Below, in pieces: positions 30,943 through 38,063 of a stretch of 43,674 nucleotides of DNA. Under the pieces are notes generated by a model, which saw only the letters and a program-made list of their open reading frames with translations, was not told where the DNA came from and made no database searches. This stretch comes from Alphaproteobacteria bacterium (GTDB lineage: Bacteria > Pseudomonadota > Alphaproteobacteria > Puniceispirillales > UBA1172): the NCBI GenBank assembly GCA_018701255.1, contig JABIWM010000171.1:1-43674 (forward strand), written 5' to 3'. The translations under genes and the position numbers were made by a program. Within the stretch, counting starts at the first letter, position 1. Each line of letters opens with the position of its first letter.

Positions 30943-31749
30943 CTACTGGGTGAGGATGCTAGCCGTATCCTCACCTTTTGCTGTTTGCATATGATCTGTG
31001 ATCTGACGGATGAGATCAGAAGTGCAAGAGGCGAGGCTACCATCGCGTAAATACATATTATTTTCAAATCCGATACGGCCATGCCCGCCGTGCTCAATGG
31101 CTTTGGTGATGCTGTCATATTCGCTAGCCCCGAAAGCGCATAACATCCAGCTATCCAGCGTGTTCAGATTTTTCCCGAAAAAACCGTCCAGTTCCGCCGG
31201 ATCAGATACAAAACCCGGATTATAACGGCCAAGAACGAGCAGGGCATGTAGCTTGCCGTCTGGAATGATGCGCTGTTGTTTGAGCGCGATAAGAAAATCC
31301 AGATCATCCGGACTATAAACGATATGTTGAATAGAGGTGCCTTGAGCATTGACGCGGGCATAAATATCAGCGGCGAAAGCAAGGCTTTTCTCATCACCAT
31401 TGCCTGTCATTTCACGAACACCAACGGATGCAAATGGCGGCTGTACCTCAAGCAAGCAGGTGGCTTGCTGTTTTGGGGTAAAGATACCGGCGGATTCGGT
31501 TGTGATTTGCACCAGCATATCCGGAACCGTTTTTGCCATCTGATTAAGCAATTCACCATAGCGATAACTATCAAGGCTGTGCTGGCCTTTATCGTCACGA
31601 ATATGGGCATGAAGAATACTGGCACCTGCATCAAAACAGCGGCAAGCGACATCAACCGTTTCTGTTATGGTAATAGGAAGATTGGGATGATCGGTTTTGA
31701 TTTTACGCGCACCATTTGGTGCCGCCATGATTATAGGAAATGATGACAT
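30943..31749 (-). CDS. 3-keto-5-aminohexanoate cleavage family protein (BKACE, DUF849)
   Basis: APNGARKIKTDHPNLPITITETVDVACRCFDAGASILHAHIRDDKGQHSLDSYRYGELL; QITTESAG; VGFENNMYLRDG; start MSSFPIIMAAPNG at 31749. Confidence 0.9.
   Translation of the reverse strand: MSSFPIIMAAPNGARKIKTDHPNLPITITETVDVACRCFDAGASILHAHIRDDKGQHSLDSYRYGELLNQMAKTVPDMLVQITTESAGIFTPKQQATCLLEVQPPFASVGVREMTGNGDEKSLAFAADIYARVNAQGTSIQHIVYSPDDLDFLIALKQQRIIPDGKLHALLVLGRYNPGFVSDPAELDGFFGKNLNTLDSWMLCAFGASEYDSITKAIEHGGHGRIGFENNMYLRDGSLASCTSDLIRQITDHMQTAKGEDTASILTQ
30949..30979 (+). terminator. Putative intrinsic terminator of amt lying inside the 3' end of the convergent BKACE gene
   Basis: GGTGAGGAT-gctagccgt-ATCCTCACC followed by TTTT. 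Confidence 0.65.
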
Positions 31750-31812
31750 TAATACTGGTCTTTCCAATGCTTTTACGATACAAAAAATGAACTAATAATT
31801 TTGGAGGATATC

Positions 31813-31911
31813 ATGGACGCGACATTAGGTCTTTTTCTAGTAATTGGTTTTCCTTTATGTCTGGTCATTGTCATTAGCCTGTTTGGCCGATTTTCAGTTG
31901 ATCCTGAATAA
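31813..31911 (+). CDS. Very short single-TM protein (32 aa), not in the ORF track
   Basis: ATG after ggagga RBS: MDATLGLFLVIGFPLCLVIVISLFGRFSVDPE*. Confidence 0.5.
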   Translation: MDATLGLFLVIGFPLCLVIVISLFGRFSVDPE

Positions 31912-31931
31912 AAATTTCAAAAAAATATGCA

Positions 31932-31967
31932 AAAAGAATGGGCGCATAAATATACTCCCATTCTTTT
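31932..31967. terminator. Putative bidirectional terminator between two convergent short ORFs
   Basis: AAAAGAATGGG ... CCCATTCTTTT 11-bp inverted repeat. Confidence 0.65.
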
Positions 31968-31981
31968 ATGATTGTTTTTTA

Positions 31982-32116
31982 TCAACCGTTTGATTGAACA
32001 AATACATAGACAGCCGCAGCTACGCTGATTAGCGCAAGAACAATGGTCCAGTGCATTTTATTGTACACATTTTCTTCTGGTACATGGCTAGGTCTGGTTT
32101 TTTTTGACTCGCTCAT
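31982..32116 (-). CDS. Short single-TM protein (44 aa), not in the ORF track
   Basis: Reverse strand: MSESKKTRPSHVPEENVYNKMHWTIVLALISVAAAVYVFVQSNG*; agagg-type RBS upstream. Confidence 0.5.
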   Translation of the reverse strand: MSESKKTRPSHVPEENVYNKMHWTIVLALISVAAAVYVFVQSNG

Positions 32117-32286
32117 CTGATTAACCTCTTTCATTAAATATGATGACTTGTTTACCATAACAGGTAATACAAAACATGCAAAATGTTGCCGCTGTGACGC
32201 GAATATGAAAATGAATGATAAATGGGTTGAATACGCAACGTGTTTTGCTTTAAGTTAAATTTTTAATATATGAGTATAAAATAGTC

Positions 32287-32760
32287 ATGATGCGTTCAAT
32301 TTTATTGTTTCTAATATTGCTTGCGTTATGGCTATTGCTTTCCGGTCACTACACGCCTTTAATTATCGGGTTCGGGGTGTTTTCATCTGCTTTTTGTGTC
32401 TGGATGTCTTCGCGTATCGCAACCTATGATGATGAGGGGTTGCCGCTTCATTTGATGATTGGTTTACCCGGATATGTGATCTGGTTGCTGTGGCAAATCA
32501 TTATTGCTAACTGGCTGACGATTAAAACGATTTTTTCGAATAATGTTTCACCATCCATGTTTCGTGTCCGTGCCGGCAAGATGAGCGAAGCAGGATTAGT
32601 ACTCTATGCTAATTCTATCACGCTGACCCCGGGGACGGTTACGATTAAAATGATGCGTGGCGGATTGCTTATCCATGCCTTAACGCCGGATATGGCCGAT
32701 GATGTTAAAAGCGATGCCATGGGTGCAAAGATTCGCAAAATAGACAGGAAGCCATCATGA
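32287..32760 (+). CDS. Na+/H+ antiporter subunit E (MrpE/MnhE-like)
   Basis: LLALWLLLSGHYTPLIIGFGVFSSAFCVWMSSRI...YANSITLTPGTVTIKM...LLIHALTPD. Confidence 0.9.
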   Translation: MMRSILLFLILLALWLLLSGHYTPLIIGFGVFSSAFCVWMSSRIATYDDEGLPLHLMIGLPGYVIWLLWQIIIANWLTIKTIFSNNVSPSMFRVRAGKMSEAGLVLYANSITLTPGTVTIKMMRGGLLIHALTPDMADDVKSDAMGAKIRKIDRKPS

Positions 32761-33017
32761 CCGTTCTGTTAGCATGTATGATGGCATTGGGTGTTTCTAT
32801 ATTGATTGCGCTTATCCGTGTTATTTTAGGGCCTACGGCATTTGACCGGGTTCTTGCGGTAAACAGTATTGGCACCATAGTGATCATTGGCGTTGTTGTT
32901 CATGGATTTATCATGGAACGCCCTGAGTTTGTTGATATTGCTATTTTATATGCCATCCTTAATTTCATTGGCACCTTTGCCGTTCTAAAGTTATTCAGTA
33001 CGGGGAAGTTGAGCTAA
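32757..33017 (+). CDS. Monovalent cation/H+ antiporter subunit F (MrpF-like)
   Basis: RVILGPTAFDRVLAVNSIGTIVIIGVVVHG...DIAILYAILNFIGTFAVLK. Confidence 0.9.
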   Translation: MTVLLACMMALGVSILIALIRVILGPTAFDRVLAVNSIGTIVIIGVVVHGFIMERPEFVDIAILYAILNFIGTFAVLKLFSTGKLS

Positions 33018-33019
33018 CC

Positions 33020-33370
33020 ATGGAAAATATAATCCCCTATATTGCTTTGGCATTGGTCGGGCTGGGTTCCGTTCTGATTATTATTGGAACCATCGGATTA
33101 GTGCGACTGCCAGATGTTTATTCGCGTATTCATGCTTCTGGTGTTGTTGATACTGGTGGGGCGGCGCTTATTTTGCTGGGGTTATGTCTGTATTCGGGCT
33201 GGAACCTTGTTACGATCAAGCTGATTGTCATCGGAGTGTTTCTATTTTTCACCAGCCCTATTTCCGGTCACGCCATTGCGCAGGTTGCGCATAGCCAGAA
33301 AGTTGATTTTCAGGGCGAGGATGAAACAAAGTCCAAATCTGATCAGACTTCGGATGGAGAAGGAGCGTGA
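33020..33370 (+). CDS. Monovalent cation/H+ antiporter subunit G (MrpG-like)
   Basis: GTIGLVRLPDVYSRIHASGVVDTGGAALILLGLCL...FFTSPISGHAIAQVA. Confidence 0.92.
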   Translation: MENIIPYIALALVGLGSVLIIIGTIGLVRLPDVYSRIHASGVVDTGGAALILLGLCLYSGWNLVTIKLIVIGVFLFFTSPISGHAIAQVAHSQKVDFQGEDETKSKSDQTSDGEGA

Positions 33371-33942
33371 GCACTTTACTGATAAATATTTCTCTGGTGA
33401 GTTTTATGTTGGTCATTGCGCTTATGATCACCTTTAGCCATCGGCTATTTGCTATTATTGTCATGTCTGGCGCGTATTCGCTTATCTCTGCGGCTATGTT
33501 TGTCAATCTGGATGCCGTTGATGTTGCATTTACCGAAGCGGCGGTAGGTGCCGGTTTTTCAACCGTATTATTTCTGGCGGCAATGGCATGGCTTCCAGCA
33601 GAAGAAAAACGTGATAAGGCGTTGGTGATTCTTCCCTTAATTGTATGTTTTGCGGCTGGGTCGTTATTGATGTGGGCTGTGGCCTATTTGCCGGCGTTAG
33701 GTGATCCATCATCGGTGGTTCATCAGCATGTTGCCCCGCGCTATCTGGCCGAAAGCTATGATAAGTTGCATATCCCGAATGTTGTGACAACGGTTCTGGC
33801 CAGTTATCGCGGTTTTGATACATTGGGTGAAACAATTGTTGTTTTTACCGCCGGTCTTGGCGTTTTGCTTATTCTAACGGGAAAAACTGGCCGTGTTCAG
33901 AATGATAAAGCCAATAATGACATCAGGGATGAGGATGAATAA
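33367..33942 (+). CDS. DUF4040-type protein equivalent to the MrpA C-terminal part (MbhD+MbhE-like)
   Basis: IIVMSGAYSLISAAMFVNLDAVDVAFTEAAVGAGFSTVLFLAAM then C-terminal RGFDTLGETIVVFTAGLGVLLIL. Confidence 0.85.
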   Translation: MSTLLINISLVSFMLVIALMITFSHRLFAIIVMSGAYSLISAAMFVNLDAVDVAFTEAAVGAGFSTVLFLAAMAWLPAEEKRDKALVILPLIVCFAAGSLLMWAVAYLPALGDPSSVVHQHVAPRYLAESYDKLHIPNVVTTVLASYRGFDTLGETIVVFTAGLGVLLILTGKTGRVQNDKANNDIRDEDE

Positions 33943-34428
33943 ATGAAAAATAATCCTATCCTTCGTGTCGTAACAAAAACGCTTTTTGCGCCGATTATTC
34001 TATACGGTCTTTATGTTCAGTTTCACGGTGATTTCGGCCCCGGTGGCGGGTTTCAGGCTGGTGTGATCATTGCTGCCGCTTTCATTCTTTATGGCATGGT
34101 GTTCAGCCTTGAGGAATTGAAACAACTGGCGCCGCCTAAAATTGTTCATGCTCTGATGGCTATGGGTGCGTTGATTTATACCGGTGTTGGTGTCGCTACA
34201 TTTCTGCTGGGGGCTGAGTTCTTGAATTATGATGTTCTGGCTAAGTATCCCGCTAAAGGTCAGCATTATGGCATTTTAATTGTGGAATTTGGCGTTGGAT
34301 TAACAGTTGCTAGCACCATCTTGGGTTTGTTTATGGCGTTTGCCGGTTTTGATATTCCTAAAAATAAAAAGCCCACCAAACGATCACCATCTGTTAAAGC
34401 CAAAACATCTATAAAGAAGAGGGCATAA
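33943..34428 (+). CDS. MnhB-domain antiporter subunit (MrpB-like)
   Basis: LFAPIILYGLYVQFHGDFGPGGGFQAGVIIAAAFILYGMVF. Confidence 0.92.
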   Translation: MKNNPILRVVTKTLFAPIILYGLYVQFHGDFGPGGGFQAGVIIAAAFILYGMVFSLEELKQLAPPKIVHALMAMGALIYTGVGVATFLLGAEFLNYDVLAKYPAKGQHYGILIVEFGVGLTVASTILGLFMAFAGFDIPKNKKPTKRSPSVKAKTSIKKRA

Positions 34429-34430
34429 AC

Positions 34431-34835
34431 ATGGCTGATCTTCTTCTGTCGCACTGGAATTATTTTATTGTTGTCCTGTTGATGATGATTGGGCTGTTTA
34501 TTGTTATTTCCAGCATGAATCTGGTCAAAAAACTGGTTGGATTAAGCATCTTTCAGACATCGGTGTTTCTGCTTTATATTTCGCTTGGTAAAATCGAATC
34601 CGGAACAGCACCGATTATTATGAAATCTGGTCATGATGGGCATGGTAATATGGATATTCTGTATTCCAACCCATTGCCACATGTGCTTATTCTAACGGCG
34701 ATTGTTGTTGGTGTCGCTACTACCGCGCTGGGATTGGCGCTTGTTTTGCGGATCAAGGCCAGTTTCAATAGTATCGAAGAGGATGAAATCCTCAATGTTA
34801 AGCGGGCGATCAACAGCCGGAGTAAATCATCATGA
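34431..34835 (+). CDS. Antiporter subunit C / NuoK-like (MrpC-like)
   Basis: MMIGLFIVISSMNLVKKLVGLSIFQTSVFLLYISLGKI...SNPLPHVLILTAIVVGVATTALGLALVLRIK. Confidence 0.92.
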   Translation: MADLLLSHWNYFIVVLLMMIGLFIVISSMNLVKKLVGLSIFQTSVFLLYISLGKIESGTAPIIMKSGHDGHGNMDILYSNPLPHVLILTAIVVGVATTALGLALVLRIKASFNSIEEDEILNVKRAINSRSKSS

Positions 34836-36331
34836 TTGACTGGATGTTCCATTTGCCTGCTATTATCGTTGTTATTCCATTATTATCAGCGATTATTGTT
34901 GCATTACTGCCATCACGCATCGGCTGGATTTGCGCCTCTATCAGCTCTGGTTTGTCGTTCTGGGCGGCTATTGTTTTAACCGCGCATATGTTGGATGCCG
35001 GATCATTAATGCGGATGTCCTATTTTCTGGGGGGCTGGCCGCCACCCTGGGGCATTGAGTTTTCGGTTGATCATGCAACGACATTGGTCATTTTGGTCGT
35101 AACCGGTTTAGGTTTTGTTTCAACTTTATCCAGCAACGCATTGTTATTAAATGATATTCACAGTGACGATAGATCACGGTTCTTTGCCGCATGGCTATTG
35201 ACGCTTGGCGGATTACTGGGCTTGGTCATGACGGCTGATGCTTTTAATCTGTTTGTCTTTTTTGAAATATCCTCTCTGGCTTCGGTCACGCTTGTTGCCA
35301 TGGGTAGTGGCCGTGATAAACGCGCGCTGGTTGCGGCATTTAATTATCTGATTATTGGCGCTATCGGGGCAACATTCTATGTGATTGGTGTCGGGTTCTG
35401 TTATGCCATGACGGGTACCTTGAACATGGTTGATATGGCAAACCGTTTGCCGTTAGTGACTGATCTTGTTCCGGTCTATATTGGCCTCGCCTTTATGGTA
35501 TCCGGCGTTATGGTCAAAGCGGCCGTATTTCCTGTTCATTTCTGGCTTCCGCCTTCATATGGCTTTGCGCCTATGGCGGTGACTAGCCTGTTAGCCGCTA
35601 TCGCTACGAAAGCCGCGCTTTATGTATTGATACGCATCATGATGACGATCTTTGGCGGGTTTCCCGATATGCCATTAATGATCATGCAATGGGTATTTAT
35701 CCCACTGGCATTGATGGCCATTCTGCTTGGTACGGTGCTGGCCATTTATGAAAAAGACGCAAAAATGATGCTGGCGCAATCCTCAGTCGCGCAAATCGGC
35801 TATATTGTTCTGGGCTTTGGCGTTGCGACGCTGGCCGGTGTGCAATCCGGATTTATCCATATTGCTAATCATGCCATGATCAAAGGCGGCATGTTTATTG
35901 GTCTTGGCGGCATGGCGATTGCGGTTGCCGGTAAAACCCGCATGACCAGTCTAGCCGGATTAGGGCGCCGCATGCCTATCACATCAACGGGTTTCCTCAT
36001 ATGTGGGTTAAGTTTAATTGGTGTGCCGTTAACCGCCGGATTTATTTCCAAGTTCTATCTGGTATCCGCTATCATTGCGGCCGGATACTGGCAAATCGCG
36101 GCTATTGTATTATTATCCAGTGCGCTATCTGTCATCTATTTATGGCGACTAGTCGAAACATTATGGTTTGCGCCAGCGGATGGGGTGGAAACACGCTTAC
36201 CCGAACAGGCGATGATCTATATACCGTTATGGATATTAGCTATCGCAAATATCTGGTTTGGCATAAATGCCGGCATGATCACGGGATTAGCAAAAATGGC
36301 TGCCACTAGTTTATTCGGGGGCATGTCATGA
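34832..36331 (+). CDS. Proton-translocating antiporter subunit D, copy 1 (MrpD/NuoN-like)
   Basis: FNLFVFFEISSLASVTLVAMGSGRDKRALVAAFNYLIIG; GVMVKAAVFPVHFWLPPSYGFAP; KDAKMMLAQSSVAQIGYI. Confidence 0.92.
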   Translation: MIDWMFHLPAIIVVIPLLSAIIVALLPSRIGWICASISSGLSFWAAIVLTAHMLDAGSLMRMSYFLGGWPPPWGIEFSVDHATTLVILVVTGLGFVSTLSSNALLLNDIHSDDRSRFFAAWLLTLGGLLGLVMTADAFNLFVFFEISSLASVTLVAMGSGRDKRALVAAFNYLIIGAIGATFYVIGVGFCYAMTGTLNMVDMANRLPLVTDLVPVYIGLAFMVSGVMVKAAVFPVHFWLPPSYGFAPMAVTSLLAAIATKAALYVLIRIMMTIFGGFPDMPLMIMQWVFIPLALMAILLGTVLAIYEKDAKMMLAQSSVAQIGYIVLGFGVATLAGVQSGFIHIANHAMIKGGMFIGLGGMAIAVAGKTRMTSLAGLGRRMPITSTGFLICGLSLIGVPLTAGFISKFYLVSAIIAAGYWQIAAIVLLSSALSVIYLWRLVETLWFAPADGVETRLPEQAMIYIPLWILAIANIWFGINAGMITGLAKMAATSLFGGMS

Positions 36332-37782
36332 TTACTGCTGATAACGCTATTATTCTTGGTCTGGCTGTTCCGCTTATTGTTGCTATCCTTACGCCATTAT
36401 TTGCCTCACGTCCGGATATTCGTGATTGTTTAGGGCCTATTGGCGGTGTTATCAGCCTTTATGCGGCTATTCTGGTGGCAAGAGCTGTTATAGGCGGGGA
36501 AACGCCGGAATGGTTCATCATATCAATCTCAGAAGGCCTGAATTTCAGCTTTAAGGTCACGCCCCTTGGGGCAATATTCGGGTTGGTTGCATCCGGTTTG
36601 TGGATTATGGCGGCGATATATTCTGTTGGCTATATGCGCGGCAATAAAGAAACACATCAGACACGGTTTAACGCATTTTATGCAGTCGCCGTTCATGCCG
36701 CGTTAGCGATTGCATGGTCTGGCAATTTGTTGGTGCTATTCATTTTCTATGAGGTGCTGACGTTTTCTACTTATCCGCTGGTTATTCATAAACAAACGGC
36801 TGAGGCTATGCGGGCAGGGCGGCTTTATATGGGTATCCTTGTTGGCACGTCGCTGATGCTGTTATTACCGGGGGTGATCTGGGTATGGACGGCTACTGGT
36901 TCTCTGGATTTTGTACCGGGGGGAATTCTGGCAGGAAAAATTGATCCGGCCTATGTTCCGTGGATGCTGGCGCTTTTTGCTTTTGGCATTGGTAAATCGG
37001 CGCTGATGCCTATTCACCGGTGGCTTCCGGCGGCTATGGTTGCGCCAACACCGGTTTCGGCATTGCTGCACGCGGTAGCGGTGGTCAAGGCCGGTGTCTT
37101 TACCATGCTGATGGTGGTTGTTTATATATTCGGCTATGATTTTCTGGCTATGACCGGTGGGTCTGTCTGGTTGATCTGGCTCGCTTCATTCACCATTCTG
37201 GCATCAAGCGTCATTGCTATTCAAAAAGACGATATCAAGGCAAGGCTGGCCTATTCAACGATTTCACAATTATCATATATTGTGCTTGGGGCGGCGCTGG
37301 CTAATGAACTAGCCGCCAAGGGCGCGGCGTTGCATATCGTTATGCATGCCAGTGCCAAAATCACATTGTTTTTCTGTGCAGGTGCTATTTATGTATCAGC
37401 ACATATTAAAAATGTGTCACAGCTAAATGGTTTGGGATACCGGATGCCATTGGTGTTTGTCGCTTTTTTCCTTGGCGCTTTATCCATTATCGGTATCCCG
37501 CCACTTGGCGGCTCATGGAGCAAGTTTTTCCTCATGGCTGGTGCCGCTGAAAACGGTATGATCATGGTCATTATCGTTTTGGCCGTATCGTCGCTGATGA
37601 ATGTTTATTATTTGCTGGAGCCGGTATTGCGCGGGTTTTATCTGCCAGAAAAATCACGTGTTCATGTTGAAAAACTGCCGCTAGTGGTTATTCCACCTGT
37701 CATAACGGCGGTGCTTTGTGTGGTTTTATTCTTTGTACCGGGGCCTTTCTTATCCCTGATTAACCTGATGGTGATGCCATGA
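36328..37782 (+). CDS. Proton-translocating antiporter subunit D family, copy 2 (MrpD/NuoM-like)
   Basis: LLVLFIFYEVLTFSTYPLVIH; FGIGKSALMPIHRWLPAAMVAPTPVSALLHAVAVVKAGVF; KDDIKARLAYSTISQLSYI. Confidence 0.92.
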   Translation: MITADNAIILGLAVPLIVAILTPLFASRPDIRDCLGPIGGVISLYAAILVARAVIGGETPEWFIISISEGLNFSFKVTPLGAIFGLVASGLWIMAAIYSVGYMRGNKETHQTRFNAFYAVAVHAALAIAWSGNLLVLFIFYEVLTFSTYPLVIHKQTAEAMRAGRLYMGILVGTSLMLLLPGVIWVWTATGSLDFVPGGILAGKIDPAYVPWMLALFAFGIGKSALMPIHRWLPAAMVAPTPVSALLHAVAVVKAGVFTMLMVVVYIFGYDFLAMTGGSVWLIWLASFTILASSVIAIQKDDIKARLAYSTISQLSYIVLGAALANELAAKGAALHIVMHASAKITLFFCAGAIYVSAHIKNVSQLNGLGYRMPLVFVAFFLGALSIIGIPPLGGSWSKFFLMAGAAENGMIMVIIVLAVSSLMNVYYLLEPVLRGFYLPEKSRVHVEKLPLVVIPPVITAVLCVVLFFVPGPFLSLINLMVMP

Positions 37783-38063
37783 TGAATGATGACATCAATA
37801 AAAAAGTAGAAATCCTGACGCTGGAACGGTTTGGCCGCGCTTTTACCTTTGTGATTGTTGTCGGGATTATCGTGCTTCTGGTGCTGGAAATCTTTACGCA
37901 TCGTCATGGTGAGTTTGCGATAGAGGATATGTTCTTCTTCCCTGCGATATTCGGCTTTGTTGCTTTTGTATTTGTGGTCATGTTTGGCACATTCTTGCGG
38001 CGGTTTATCATGCGTGACGAAGATTATTATACAAAAAGGGAAGGCGGCAATGATGATACCTGA
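37779..38063 (+). CDS. Small two-TM protein embedded in the Mrp operon
   Basis: MMNDDINKKVEILTLERFGRAFTFVIVVGIIVLLVLEIFTHRHGEFAIEDMFFFPAIFGFVAFVFVVMFGTFLRRFIMRDEDYY; start and stop overlap neighbouring genes. Confidence 0.8.
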   Translation: MMNDDINKKVEILTLERFGRAFTFVIVVGIIVLLVLEIFTHRHGEFAIEDMFFFPAIFGFVAFVFVVMFGTFLRRFIMRDEDYYTKREGGNDDT

